A stretch of DNA of 64,000 nucleotides, taken from the NCBI GenBank assembly GCA_030028905.1, contig JALDYZ010000017.1:1-64000 (forward strand), given 5' to 3'. Position 1 is the first letter of the stretch. Every line of letters begins with the position of its first letter. The position numbers and the translations under genes were made by a program. This document shows positions 7,716 through 17,616 of this stretch, piece after piece. Below the pieces are notes generated by a model that had not been told where the DNA came from, did no database searches, and saw nothing but the letters and a program-made list of their open reading frames with translations. The stretch comes from Ferirhizobium litorale. GTDB lineage: Bacteria > Pseudomonadota > Alphaproteobacteria > Rhizobiales > Rhizobiaceae.

Positions 7716-8297
7716 TCAGATAATCACTACCCTGGTTCCCAGAGGAACCCGATTGTAGAGATCCACGATGTTCTCGTTGGTCAAGCGCACGCAGCCGTTC
7801 GAGACCGCATGGCCGATGGACCACGGCTCGTTCGTTCCGTGCACCCGAAACATGGTGTCCTTGCCATTTTGGTAGAGATAGAGAGCCGAGGCGCCGAGCG
7901 GATTGTGCGGCCCCCCTTCCACGCCTCCGGCGTACTGTGCCAGATGCGGCTTGCGTTCGATCATGCTCTTGGTCGGTGTCCACGTGGGCCATTCGGCCTT
8001 CCGGCCAACGGTCGCTTCCCCCTTGAAGGTTAGTCCTTCCTCTCCAACGGCCACGCCGTAGCGTGTCGCCCAGCCGCCATCCTCCACGAGATAGAGGTAG
8101 CGTTCATAGGTGTTGACGACGATGGTTCCAGGGGGCTCGTAGCCCTCGTAGCGGACGTGCTTGCGACGATATTGCGGTGAGATGTAGGTATAAGTTTTGT
8201 TAGCCGAACTGATTGGCCAACTGAGGGTGCTACATCCGGAAAGCAATGCCAGGCTACCCAGCACGAGCCCCCGGCGCGTAATACGGTCTCGGTTCAT
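7716..8297 (-). CDS. L,D-transpeptidase (YkuD/ErfK family), lipoprotein
   Basis: This 193-aa protein has a signal peptide ending LALLSGC (lipid-anchored Cys22), with a twin arginine before the hydrophobic core. The YkuD domain fills the rest, with H153 in FRVHGTNEPWSIG and the catalytic motif SNGCVR (166-171, nucleophile C169). Such enzymes form 3-3 peptidoglycan cross-links or attach proteins to peptidoglycan in the periplasm. The start at 8297 (ATG, AGGTGG just upstream) is chosen over a GTG six nt earlier. It is the first of two L,D-transpeptidases here; the other is at 57455. Confidence 0.9.
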   Translation of the reverse strand: MNRDRITRRGLVLGSLALLSGCSTLSWPISSANKTYTYISPQYRRKHVRYEGYEPPGTIVVNTYERYLYLVEDGGWATRYGVAVGEEGLTFKGEATVGRKAEWPTWTPTKSMIERKPHLAQYAGGVEGGPHNPLGASALYLYQNGKDTMFRVHGTNEPWSIGHAVSNGCVRLTNENIVDLYNRVPLGTRVVII

Positions 8298-8542
8298 ATC
8301 CACCTGCTAGCAATTAGTTGTCCCCAGATGATCTGTGTTTAGCATCACCTAACGTTCAGGCCAAGTCTACAGCGCCAGCGAACACGTCGGACGGTCTGTA
8401 TTTGTTGGACATTCCACCGATTCGCACTAACTGTTCCGGCATGTTCGCAGCGCCCAAAAGAGTTGTTGTGGCGATGAAATTTCTTGCAACAACTCATTGG
8501 CTCTGCTGGACTAACTGGTAACGAGACAACGAGGGTGGGAAC

Positions 8543-9298
8543 ATGGAAATCGGCTTCGAGGGGAAGGTGGCGATCGTCACGGGCGCAGGGTCCGGAATCG
8601 GTGCTGCCATTGCCAAAAAACTGGCCAGCGAGGGAGCGGAAGTCGTAATCGCCGATCTCGACACCGCTGCTGCGCAGGGTGTGGCTGCCGAAATCCGTGA
8701 CGAAGGCGGTCTCGCGCACGATCACACGGTCGATGTCGGCGACGCTGCAGCGGTCGAAAGAATGATCACTTCAACGGTCGAAAAATGCGGCGGGCTGCAT
8801 CTTGCCGTCAACAACGCCGGGATCGACGGGGCCCGCAAACCGACGGGCGACTACCCTGTCGACATCTGGCGCAGCGTTATCGACGTGAACCTGAACGGTG
8901 TGTTCTATTGCACCAAATACGAGATCGCCGCCATGATGAAGCAGGGCGGCGGCGCCATCGTCAACATGTCGTCGGTACTTGGATCGGTGGGGTTGCCGTT
9001 CGCCTGTGGATACACGGCGGCCAAGCATGCCGTCATCGGCCTGACGAAGGTCGCGGCTATCGAATATGCGAGAATGGGCATTCGAATCAACGCCGTCGGG
9101 CCGGGCTGGATCGAAACGCCCCTAATTACAGAAATATCGGAGGTCGCCACCAGCCGGCGCATGGAACAAATGCAACCGATGGGTCGACGCGGAAAGCCAG
9201 AGGAGGTCGCGGCCCTGGTATGCTTCCTCTTGTCGGAGCAGGCGAGTTTCATCACCGGAAGCTATCATCTGGTGGACGGAGCCTATTCAGCCCACTAG
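8543..9298 (+). CDS. SDR-family NAD(P)-dependent oxidoreductase
   Basis: This 251-aa classical SDR has the cofactor loop TGAGSGIGAAIA, the NNAG motif, catalytic Ser in NMSSVLGSVG, YTAAK, and PGWIETPL after it. It closely resembles the glucose-1-dehydrogenase/3-oxoacyl-ACP reductase subgroup. The acidic residue after beta-2 (ADLD) favours NAD(H). GAGGGTGGGAAC provides the ribosome binding site. The substrate cannot be deduced, and no pathway partners are adjacent. Unlike the SDR at 4285 it has no SEC-C tail. Confidence 0.88.
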   Translation: MEIGFEGKVAIVTGAGSGIGAAIAKKLASEGAEVVIADLDTAAAQGVAAEIRDEGGLAHDHTVDVGDAAAVERMITSTVEKCGGLHLAVNNAGIDGARKPTGDYPVDIWRSVIDVNLNGVFYCTKYEIAAMMKQGGGAIVNMSSVLGSVGLPFACGYTAAKHAVIGLTKVAAIEYARMGIRINAVGPGWIETPLITEISEVATSRRMEQMQPMGRRGKPEEVAALVCFLLSEQASFITGSYHLVDGAYSAH

Positions 9299-9362
9299 CC
9301 CGTCGCCATCCACGCCATCCACGCCACTTGCGGTGTCGCGACAATTGTTCCCGGTCGGATTG

Positions 9363-9611
9363 TCAAGCAATCCGCTCGCCGGGCTGCGATTCGTCCGACG
9401 GCAATTGATTCGTCTGCACGGGAGATTGCGCATCAAGGGTTTCCCGCGGCAAGTGAGCGGACACGCCTTCGCTGATATCCAGGCCCTCGGCTTCGCGAAA
9501 GTCGCGCACGAGAATGGCGCCCAACCAGTTGACGATCCTTCGGCCCCATACCAGCAGTCCGAGGGCGATCGACAGGGCAACGACAGCATAGAATACGCTC
9601 ATCGACGTCAT
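9363..9611 (-). CDS. Small single-span membrane protein, unknown function
   Basis: This 82-aa protein has one N-terminal hydrophobic helix (SVFYAVVALSIALGLLVWG), an amphipathic linker (RRIVNWLGAILVRDFREAEG) and a hydrophilic acidic tail that is probably disordered. GGAG lies 5 nt before the ATG at 9611. The family is not recognised. Confidence 0.55.
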   Translation of the reverse strand: MTSMSVFYAVVALSIALGLLVWGRRIVNWLGAILVRDFREAEGLDISEGVSAHLPRETLDAQSPVQTNQLPSDESQPGERIA

Positions 9612-10059
9612 GCCGCCGCTCCACCGCTATGCATCGACCGGACCTGCTCTTCCGGAACCGAAACGTATCGACGGCGGATGGTGCCGGAGTAAAGAAGTAT
9701 CGGACGAAAAACGGAGCGTGAGCGAGCCGAAGCATTGCGGGGGCAGTTCATGGAAGGCTGGTCGACGCAGGTGGCTGATGCGCTTGACGGCGCGGCAACA
9801 GAAATCGATGACGGTATCTCAACTCGATCAAAATCAAAGATACACATCTGAAAAGGCTTCGATCTCTAATGTTACGGTTGGTGACTTGCGAATAATTCAA
9901 CCATGACGATTATGGCCGTCAACTTCTCACAAAACACTTAACAATGAAAGAAAAAACTTAATATCCTCAGCGACCCGAACCCTTTTGCTACAACCATGCG
10001 AGGAATTGATCCGAGGCCCAGGTCGCAGTCGGCATTGAATGCTAAATGGCTGATTTGAC
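9612..10059. other. Gene-free stretch between a small membrane gene and tRNA-Thr
   Basis: Open frames here are short and lack ribosome binding sites or protein-like composition. The right half (about 9830-10000) is noticeably richer in A+T than its surroundings. I see no clear hairpin terminator, promoter or RNA gene. Confidence 0.5.
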
Positions 10060-10135
<76 letters not shown>

Positions 10136-10307
10136 ACTTGCGGTTCGTTTGCTACCAGATTCTGCGGACCTGTAAAGGAAAAAAGCGGGCCGCGGCATGC
10201 TTTTATGGCCGGTGCATCGAGCAGGCTGACGCCGCCGGTTGCCAAATAATCTTGTTGTAGTGGAGCTTTATCATGTACCAAAAGGTCATTGTGCAGAGGA
10301 CCGCTTA

Positions 10308-11081
10308 ATGCCGCGTACATTTCAAACGCTCGCCTTTTTATCCTCGCCCACCGACGAGGCCCGCTCGGCGTGCGAAGACCTGACCAGGATCTATGGCAAT
10401 GCCGCACCCGACGATGCCGACGTCATCGTGGCGCTCGGCGGCGACGGCTTCATGCTGCAGACGCTGCACAACACGATGAACTCGGGAAAGCTCGTCTATG
10501 GCATGAACCGCGGCTCGGTCGGGTTCCTGATGAACGACTACTCGACCGAGAAGCTTCGGGAGCGGATCGCCGCAGCGGTGGAGAACGACTTCCATCCGCT
10601 GCGGATGACGACATCCAATGCGGACGGAACAAACTCCATCGCGCTTGCAATCAACGAGGTTTCGCTGCTGCGCCAATCCTATCAGGCGGCCAAGCTGCGG
10701 GTCGAGATCGACGGCACCGTGCGGCTGGAGGAATTGATCTGTGACGGCGTGATGGTCGCAACGCCCGCAGGCTCGACGGCCTACAACCTGTCGGCCCACG
10801 GGCCGATCCTGCCGCTCGAGGCCCCTCTCCTCGCCCTCACGCCGGTCAGCGCCTTCCGGCCGCGGCGCTGGCGCGGCGCTCTCCTGCCGAACAAGGTCAC
10901 CGTCGACATCCATGTCCTCGAACCGGAAAAACGCCCCGTCAACGCCGTAGCCGACCACACCGAAGTCAAGTCGGTCACCCGCGTCCGCATCCAGCAGTCC
11001 GAGGATACAACCGCCCGCGTGCTGTCGGACCCGGACAGGTCATGGTCGGATCGTATCCTCGCCGAACAGTTTTCAGACTAG
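10308..11081 (+). CDS. nadK: NAD kinase
   Basis: This 257-aa cytosolic enzyme phosphorylates NAD to NADP using ATP or polyphosphate. The GGDG ATP motif is at residues 44-47 (VALGGDGFML), followed by NRGSVGFL, INEVSL and the NAD-binding TPAGSTAYNLSAHGPIL. The ATG at 10308 has GAGGA 7 nt upstream and gives the usual rhizobial length; the extension upstream is not protein-like. A periplasmic protein gene follows after 13 nt and may share its transcript, ending at the hairpin at 11626. Confidence 0.94.
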   Translation: MPRTFQTLAFLSSPTDEARSACEDLTRIYGNAAPDDADVIVALGGDGFMLQTLHNTMNSGKLVYGMNRGSVGFLMNDYSTEKLRERIAAAVENDFHPLRMTTSNADGTNSIALAINEVSLLRQSYQAAKLRVEIDGTVRLEELICDGVMVATPAGSTAYNLSAHGPILPLEAPLLALTPVSAFRPRRWRGALLPNKVTVDIHVLEPEKRPVNAVADHTEVKSVTRVRIQQSEDTTARVLSDPDRSWSDRILAEQFSD

Positions 11082-11094
11082 GGAGGATCCGGTC

Positions 11095-11613
11095 ATGTCG
11101 TACTTGATTGGAAATCTCTCCGGAGCTGTCGCACTTGGTGCCGCGCTTGTCCTCGCATCGCCGGCATTTGCAGAAGACATCGACCGGCTTCCGCCAGCCG
11201 TCATCTTCGTGACCAGCACCGGTTACTGGCAGGAGGAGGACGGCAGCGCAAAGCCGCCTGTCCAGGAAGCAGAGCCCGGAGGGCAACAGCCCGCGCAGGC
11301 GATCGGGCGCAGGGGCTACTACAAGCTGGTCGCGGTTCGGCAACCGGACCGCACAGCCAGGATCTACCTCCAGCAGATTGCGGTTGACGATGGTGGCCCG
11401 CAGGTCGTTTCCAGCATCGAACTGGAAGAAATTACCGCGCTGAAGGCCTATGTCAGCGACATTCGCCCCGAGCGACCACGCATCGGTGCACCGCAGCCGG
11501 GTATGTTCGCCACCGTACTTCTCAGGACCGACCCGAACGCCGGTGAGGCGGAAAACTGGACCGTGATGATCGACGAACTCGGGGAACTGACTGTGGAAAA
11601 GGCAACGAACTGA
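11095..11613 (+). CDS. Periplasmic protein of unknown function
   Basis: This 172-aa protein has a clear signal peptide (AVALGAALVLASPAFA, cleavage before EDIDRLPP). The mature domain is of mixed charge with no cysteine and no recognisable catalytic motif. GGAGG lies 8 nt from the ATG. It follows nadK closely, so co-transcription is likely. I do not recognise the family. Confidence 0.7.
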   Translation: MSYLIGNLSGAVALGAALVLASPAFAEDIDRLPPAVIFVTSTGYWQEEDGSAKPPVQEAEPGGQQPAQAIGRRGYYKLVAVRQPDRTARIYLQQIAVDDGGPQVVSSIELEEITALKAYVSDIRPERPRIGAPQPGMFATVLLRTDPNAGEAENWTVMIDELGELTVEKATN

Positions 11614-11625
11614 ACCCCAAAACGC

Positions 11626-11652
11626 AAGAACCCCGACACTGCCGGGGTTCTT
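11626..11652. terminator. Rho-independent terminator between convergent genes
   Basis: AAGAACCCC pairs with GGGGTTCTT around a 9-nt loop. T-rich sequence follows on the plus strand and an A/T-rich flank lies on the other side. Its position between the nadK unit and the convergent prfB suggests it serves both directions. Confidence 0.75.
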
Positions 11653-11682
11653 CATCATTTTAGCGAAATCGATGAATGCCGG

Positions 11683-12814
11683 TCAGGCGATGTCTTCCAC
11701 CGCAGCATCGGCGCCGCCATTGATGCGGTGGGCGAGTGCCGCTTCCATGAACGGGCTGACTTCGCCATCCAGCACATCGCTCGGGCTGGTGCTTTCCACG
11801 CCCGTCCGCAGGTCCTTGACCAGTTGGTAGGGCTGCAGGACATAGGAGCGGATCTGGCGGCCCCAGCCGATCTCCGTCTTCGACGCAGCCTCGGCGTTGG
11901 CGGCCTCCTCGCGCTTCTTCAGTTCCGCCTCGTAGAGCCGCGCTCTCAGCATTTCCCACGCCTTGGCGCGGTTCTTGTGCTGCGAGCGCTCCTGCTGGCA
12001 GGCCACCACGATCCCTGTCGGAATGTGGGTGATGCGTACAGCCGAGTCGGTTGTGTTGACGTGCTGGCCACCGGCACCGGACGACCGATAGGTGTCGATG
12101 CGGCAGTCTCCTTCGTTGACCTCGATCTGGATCGAATCATCAACCACCGGATAAACCCACACGCTCGAGAACGACGTATGGCGACGGGCGTTGCTGTCAT
12201 AAGGCGAGATGCGGACCAGGCGATGCACGCCCGATTCGGTCTTCGCCCAGCCATAGGCGTTGTGACCCTTGATCAGGATCGTCGCCGACTTGATGCCCGC
12301 TTCTTCGCCGGCATTGACTTCCAGCACTTCGACCTTGAAGCCCTGCCGCTCCGCCCAGCGGATGTACATCCGCAGGAGCATGTTCGCCCAGTCCTGGCTT
12401 TCGGTGCCGCCGGCGCCGGAATGGATTTCCAGGTAGGTATCGTTGGCATCGGCTTCGCCCGACAGCATCGCCTCGACCTGGCGGCGGGTGGCTTCCGCCT
12501 TTAGTGCCTTCAGGGCCTCCTCGGCGTCCTTGACGATGTCAACATCGCCTTCCTCTTCGCCCATTTCGATGAGCTCTATATTGTCGCTGAGCTGCCGCTC
12601 CAGCGCCCTGACACCGTTGATGCTGTCATCCAGCTGCTGGCGCTCGCGCATCAGCTTCTGCGCTTCCGCCGCATCGTTCCAGAGGTTCGGATCCTCTGCC
12701 TTGTTGTTCAACCAGTCCAGCCGTCTTACCGCCTGGTCCCAGTCAAAGATGCCTCCTCAGCAGGCTTATCGCCTGCTTGATTTCGTCGACAACGTTCTCG
12801 ATCTCTGCTCGCAT
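11683..12814 (-). CDS. prfB: Peptide chain release factor 2, with programmed +1 frameshift
   Basis: RF2 recognises UGA and UAA stop codons and triggers peptide release through its GGQ motif, here in [10 protein letters not shown]. The gene is split. A 23-codon 5' frame (from ATG at 12814, reading [19 protein letters not shown]...) ends at an in-frame TGA at 12745-12743. A +1 shift continues as [18 protein letters not shown] for 353 more residues. The total of 376 aa is a normal RF2 length. The codon-recognition tripeptide reads SPY ([15 protein letters not shown]) where E. coli has SPF; I believe this is usual in alphaproteobacteria. It lies downstream of mrcA on the same strand. Confidence 0.96.
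12742..12757 (-). promoter_or_regulatory. prfB autoregulatory +1 frameshift site
   Basis: On the minus strand the site reads AGGAGG-CAT-CTT-TGA-C. It has an internal Shine-Dalgarno-like AGGAGG, a 3-nt spacer, the slippery CTT codon, the UGA stop and a following C. This is the known RF2 frameshift signal with the same spacing as in E. coli. Low RF2 lets the ribosome slip and make more RF2. Confidence 0.95.
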
Positions 12815-12917
12815 TGGTGTGCTTCTTACCTCGCTTGGATGGCTTGTCCGTCAAATAGTTGCGGCCGCCCCGGAAGTAAAGTCCAAAGGCAGCCGCAAAA
12901 GGTCGGAGGATATCAAA

Positions 12918-15371
12918 TCAGAAAAGGCCGCCGGCGCCCGAAGTCACCGCCTGATTGGCCTGGGGCGAGGTCCGCAGGATTTCCTCCGGCGCCATAGTGC
13001 CATCCATGCCGATGACGGAGAAGACGTCTGCAGGACCGGTACCGGGCTTGAAAGCTTCCATGATGGTATCGGGTTCGCCTTCGACCGCCTGCATGCCGGT
13101 TTTGCGATTGACCGCGATCAGGTTCATGCCTTCGGGCACGACGAACTTCGTCGGCTTGGTATCCTTCAGCGCTTCCTTCATGAACTCGTTGAACAGCGGC
13201 GCGGCCAGCGAACCGCCGGTAGCGCCGCGGCCGAGCGGAGCCGGGCTGTCGAAGCCGATGTAGAGGCCGGCGACCAGGTTTGGCGTATAACCGACAAACC
13301 AGGCGTCTTTCTCGTCGTTCGTGGTGCCGGTCTTGCCCGCAACGGGGCGATCAAGCTGGATTTTGCCGGCGGCTGTACCGCGGGAGATCACGCCCTCCAT
13401 CATCGACGTGATCTGGTAGGAGGTCATGGGGTCGAGCACCTGCTCGCGATTGTCGACCACTGTCGGCTCGTCCTGCCCATCCCATTCGGTGGCGTTGCAG
13501 CCCTCGCAGGTGCGTTCCTCGTGACGGAAGATCGTCTTGCCATAGCGGTCCTGGATACGGTCGACCAGCGTCGGCTTGATCTGCTTGCCGCCATTGGCAA
13601 GGACGGAATACGCCGAAACCATGCGCAACACCGTTGTCTCGCCCGAGCCGAGCGACATCGCAAGCAGCGGCATCATCTTGTCATAGATGCCGAAACGCTC
13701 CGCATACTCGGCAACGACGTTCATTCCCATGTCGTTGGCGAGACGCACGGTCATGAGGTTACGGGACTTTTCGATGCCAAGGCGGAGCGTCGAGGGACCG
13801 GCCGAGCCGCCACCGTAGTTTTCCGGCCGCCACACCTGGCCTCCCGACACAATCTCGATCGGCGCATCCATGATCACCGAGGCAGGCGTGTAGCCGTTGT
13901 CGAGTGCGGCGGCGTAGACGAACGGCTTGAAGGACGATCCCGGCTGGCGCATTGCCTGGGTGGCCCGGTTGAATTCCGATTGTGCGTAGGAGAAGCCGCC
14001 GACCATGGCGAGGACGCGACCGGTCTGCGGATCCATCGCCACCAGGCCGCCCTGGACCTTCGGCGGCTGGCGCAGTCGGTATGAGGGACCGTCCGCCGAC
14101 AGAGGTTCGACATAGACCACGTCGCCGGGAGAAAGCACGCCTTCCGGGGACTTGGCGGTCTTGCGATCGCCCTTGGAGGATCGGTAAGCCCAGCGCATGT
14201 TTTCGGCTTCGATCGTGCCGGTTTGGCGTTCGCCGACCACCTTGCCGCTTGCTTCCTTGGCGGGCTGGATGCCGATGTCGACGCCATTCGCGGATGTCGA
14301 AAGCACGACCGCCAGTTTCCACTCGGGCACGTCGCTCAGGGAATTGATCTTCGCCAGTTCCTCGCCCCAATCCTTCGAGATGTCGATCGTATTGACCGGG
14401 CCGTGGAAGCCGCGACGCTCGTCGTAGCTGATCAGGCCGTGCTGCAGCGCCTTGCGCGCTGCGAGCTGCATCTGGGGGTCCAGCGAAGTGCGTACCGAAA
14501 GCCCGCCTTCATAGAGCGTGTTGTCGCCATAGCGTTCGATGATCTGCCGGCGCACTTCCTCGGAGAAGTAGTCGGAGGCGAAGAGGTGAGCGCCGCCGCG
14601 GCGGGGCGTGACGCCAAGCGGCTGCGCCTTCGCCTCGGCACCGTCGCTGGCGCTGATGTAACCGTTCTCGACCATGCGGTCGATCACCCAGTTGCGGCGC
14701 TCGATCGCCGCCTCCGTGCGCCGGAAAGGATGGTAGTTGGACGGGCCTTTCGGCAGCGCCGCCAGGTAGGCGGTCTCGGCAATCGTCAGTTCCGTCACGG
14801 ACTTGTCGAAATAGGTCAGCGCGGCGCCGGCGATGCCGTAGGAGTTCAACCCAAAGAAGATCTCGTTGAGGTAGAGTTCGAGGATCTTGTCTTTGCTGTA
14901 GGCCTGCTCGATTCGGAAGGAGAGAATCGCTTCCTTGATTTTGCGGTCTATGGTCTGGTCGGACGAGAGCAGAAAGTTCTTCGCGACCTGCTGGGTGATC
15001 GTCGATGCGCCGACCGGACGGCGGCCAGAACCCATGTTCTGCACGTTCGTGGCAATGGCGCGGGCAAGCCCGTAAACGTCGACGCCCGGATGATTGTAGA
15101 AATTCTTGTCTTCAGCCGAGAGGAAGGCGGCCTTCACGCGGTCGGGAATCGCCTGGATCGGCAGAAACAGCCGGCGTTCACGCGCGTATTCCGCCATCAG
15201 CGCGCCGTTGCCCGCATGGATGCGGGTCGTTACCGGCGGCGCATAGCTATTGAGCACGGCATAGTCCGGCAGGTCCTTGGTCACGCCGCTGATATAGATT
15301 GCGATAGCAGCCGCGACGCCCAGAAAAAGAACGCAGCCCAATCCAAAAAAATATCCAATGAGTCTGATCAT
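12918..15371 (-). CDS. mrcA: Penicillin-binding protein 1A, bifunctional
   Basis: This 817-aa class A PBP polymerises and cross-links peptidoglycan. One N-terminal membrane anchor (about residues 5-28) precedes the glycosyltransferase domain, with catalytic Glu in LSAEDKNFYNHPGVD and the GASTITQQVAKNFL motif. An OB-like insert follows, then the transpeptidase domain with SSFK (nucleophile Ser), SRN and KTGTT. Length and order fit PBP1A. It follows the amidase gene at 15636, with a 264-nt gap that probably carries its own promoter. Confidence 0.95.
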   Translation of the reverse strand: MIRLIGYFFGLGCVLFLGVAAAIAIYISGVTKDLPDYAVLNSYAPPVTTRIHAGNGALMAEYARERRLFLPIQAIPDRVKAAFLSAEDKNFYNHPGVDVYGLARAIATNVQNMGSGRRPVGASTITQQVAKNFLLSSDQTIDRKIKEAILSFRIEQAYSKDKILELYLNEIFFGLNSYGIAGAALTYFDKSVTELTIAETAYLAALPKGPSNYHPFRRTEAAIERRNWVIDRMVENGYISASDGAEAKAQPLGVTPRRGGAHLFASDYFSEEVRRQIIERYGDNTLYEGGLSVRTSLDPQMQLAARKALQHGLISYDERRGFHGPVNTIDISKDWGEELAKINSLSDVPEWKLAVVLSTSANGVDIGIQPAKEASGKVVGERQTGTIEAENMRWAYRSSKGDRKTAKSPEGVLSPGDVVYVEPLSADGPSYRLRQPPKVQGGLVAMDPQTGRVLAMVGGFSYAQSEFNRATQAMRQPGSSFKPFVYAAALDNGYTPASVIMDAPIEIVSGGQVWRPENYGGGSAGPSTLRLGIEKSRNLMTVRLANDMGMNVVAEYAERFGIYDKMMPLLAMSLGSGETTVLRMVSAYSVLANGGKQIKPTLVDRIQDRYGKTIFRHEERTCEGCNATEWDGQDEPTVVDNREQVLDPMTSYQITSMMEGVISRGTAAGKIQLDRPVAGKTGTTNDEKDAWFVGYTPNLVAGLYIGFDSPAPLGRGATGGSLAAPLFNEFMKEALKDTKPTKFVVPEGMNLIAVNRKTGMQAVEGEPDTIMEAFKPGTGPADVFSVIGMDGTMAPEEILRTSPQANQAVTSGAGGLF

Positions 15372-15635
15372 GTAGAGCTACCGTAATCTCGCCTGCCAAC
15401 GGCGCGCATCGAACTTTTGCATACTTCCGGGCGTTTTGCACGCCGCATGCCGGTTTGCAAGACTCGTGTCGGGCCGAACGAAGATGCCCCCGGCAAACAC
15501 TGAATGAGAGAACTGGTGTAACGGCCCGAATGTGCGCAAAATAGGGCCCCGAAGCGAAAAAGCGATCACCGTCCCCATTTTTAGGCAGCAAATTAAAGCT
15601 CTTACGCCCCGTTGCGGTTCGCCCTCCCGAGCCGG

Positions 15636-16871
15636 TCATCCACCCTTTGCAACGTTTGGCGACCGATAGCGTTTCAAAGCTTCCGTCAGCAGGTCGGCAA
15701 TCTTCCCGCGCCAGCTTTCGTCGAGCAGCAGCCTTTCGTCGTCCTTGTTGGACAGGAAGCCGAGTTCCAGCAGGATGGACGGCACGTCAGGCGCCTGCAG
15801 AACGCGAAAACCGGCAAAGCGATGCGGGTTGTTGATGAGCCCGACCTGTCCCTCGAAGGAACTGACGATGGCACGCGCCATCGTAACGGAATAGGCTTGC
15901 GTTTCCCGACGCGTCAGATCGAGAAGGATGTCGGCAACCTCTTCCGGCTCCTCGGTCAGGCGAATGCCGGCAATCTCGTCCGACAGGTTTTCGCGGGCAG
16001 CCATGTTGGCCGCGAGAGCATCAGAGGCGTTTTCCGACAGCGTGTAGACCGTCGCGCCCCGGATCTCCTTCTGCCTCACCGTGTCGGCGTGAAGCGAGAT
16101 GAAGAGATTGGCGTGATGCTGGCGCGCCATCTGAACGCGCTGCGACAAGGACAGGAATTCGTCTTTGTCGCGCGTCAGGAATGCTTTGATGCCTGCTTCC
16201 TTGTTGAGGCGTTCGACCAGTGTCTTCGCGAAGGCCAGCGTCACCTGCTTTTCTTCGGTCTTCGTTTCCACGCCCGAAGCACCGGCGTCGATGCCGCCAT
16301 GACCGGCATCGACGGCGATCACGAAGTCATCACCCGGCTTGACGGCATCGGATGCGACACGGTCGCCACGCGTGACACTGGGGGCGACTGACGCTACCTG
16401 CTGCCACTCTTGCGACTTGACCAGATCGGCGAATACCAGATCCGATACCATCTCCGCGTCGAGAACCAGGCGATACCCCTTGCCGGCTTCGTCCGGCTGA
16501 ACTTCGGACATTGCAAGGCGCGTCGGGCCGCTGGCGGTCAGCACCAGGCGGGCGCTACCCTCACCCATGGTGCCATAGCGAATATCCCGAAAGAGGCCGC
16601 GAGGCTCCAGATCACTGGCAGCAAATCCGAATGCAGTCTCGGGCAGGTCGACAACGATCCGCGGAGGATTGGCAATGTAATGCACCGAATATTCGGGCTT
16701 GCGGTCGAAATCGATGACGATTCGCGTCCTTGCGTCGTCGCCGGCGATCCGGGCGCCAAAAGCGAGCAGCGAGGGCTCCGCGCCCGTGTCGGTCGCATGC
16801 GCAGGGTGGGCGACCGGAGCAGCGGAGATCATCGCAGCAAGAAGACAGGCAGCGACACGCGATATCGTCAT
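15636..16871 (-). CDS. amiC: N-acetylmuramoyl-L-alanine amidase with AMIN domain
   Basis: This 411-aa periplasmic amidase cuts the bond between MurNAc and the stem peptide, which is needed for daughter-cell separation. The start at 16871 gives a clean signal peptide (MTISRVAACLLAAMISAAP...HPAHA); the in-frame extension to 17105 is not signal-like. An AMIN domain (about 35-150) precedes the zinc-dependent Amidase_3 domain with metal and catalytic motifs DAGHGGIDAG, the SLHAD motif and SILLELGFLSN. The gene is divergent from rne and upstream of mrcA, forming a peptidoglycan pair. Confidence 0.92.
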   Translation of the reverse strand: MTISRVAACLLAAMISAAPVAHPAHATDTGAEPSLLAFGARIAGDDARTRIVIDFDRKPEYSVHYIANPPRIVVDLPETAFGFAASDLEPRGLFRDIRYGTMGEGSARLVLTASGPTRLAMSEVQPDEAGKGYRLVLDAEMVSDLVFADLVKSQEWQQVASVAPSVTRGDRVASDAVKPGDDFVIAVDAGHGGIDAGASGVETKTEEKQVTLAFAKTLVERLNKEAGIKAFLTRDKDEFLSLSQRVQMARQHHANLFISLHADTVRQKEIRGATVYTLSENASDALAANMAARENLSDEIAGIRLTEEPEEVADILLDLTRRETQAYSVTMARAIVSSFEGQVGLINNPHRFAGFRVLQAPDVPSILLELGFLSNKDDERLLLDESWRGKIADLLTEALKRYRSPNVAKGG

Positions 16872-17616
16872 ACGCCCCGTGCTCCCGAGCACCACCAACG
16901 AATTGTTCCTTGCCAATATTCCGCCCGCATCGTTTTTGTCGTTTTCCCGATTCTCCGCCATGGCCGGAGGACTGCGTTCCCATCCGATCTTGCCCGACCA
17001 GCTTGCCCGAGCCTTGCCGATTGTCAATTTCGCAAAGTCACCCTCTCTCGTCGGGTGAAAAGCCACCTCCCCGACGCCATATGTGACAGCGCGGTTTTCC
17101 GGCATAGTCTCAGGAATCCATCAATATTATGGCATACTTGGCTTTTTCCTTGCTATTGTGTGCGATAAAATCTAAAACGCATGTGAGGGCAGAAAGCGTT
17201 GACGGGATAGAACCGCCGCATGGGCAGCCAACCGGTATGGAATTGGCGCCAAAAGCGAACATCCGCCGTCGCTCACGCTTTTCTCCTGAAACTGGATCGC
17301 GCAATCCGGCGGTGGCCGGAACATACATGGTGGTTCGCCACCGACCGCTCTTGATTGAGCACATTCATCGGACCCACCAACAAGGGGTCTAAGGTATCGT
17401 TTTTCTCGTTTGGTCGTTGATGTCGGCACAGCAGCATAGTTTTCAAGTGAACAGGCACCGGGTCGCCAACGACTCCGACGTTGTCTGGCTGCTGCCCTCC
17501 CCTTCAAGCTACCCGAGAATTTTCTTATCCGGCGTATCAAGCGCACGACATGCCCTGCCCGTCCGGGGGACCGGTCCAGGCATGCGATTGCGTGTGCGCC
17601 GAGGAGCACAGGTTAC
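16872..17616. promoter_or_regulatory. 745-nt divergent region between amiC and rne
   Basis: No protein-like frame with a ribosome binding site is visible. The part near 17120-17185 is A+T rich (stretches such as TTTTTCCTTGCTATTG) and is the likeliest promoter zone for rne. That would give rne a 5' leader of roughly 400 nt or more. Long leaders used for autoregulation by RNase E are known in enterobacteria; that it works here is inference only. Confidence 0.45.

Noticed and set aside
9610-9906. 98-codon plus-strand frame between the small membrane gene and tRNA-Thr
   Set aside because: No ribosome binding site, overlaps the promoter of the opposing gene, and has an unlikely amino-acid composition.
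12742-12814. prfB frameshift as sequencing error
   Set aside because: All the known frameshift signals are present at correct spacing, and the split point is the standard one.
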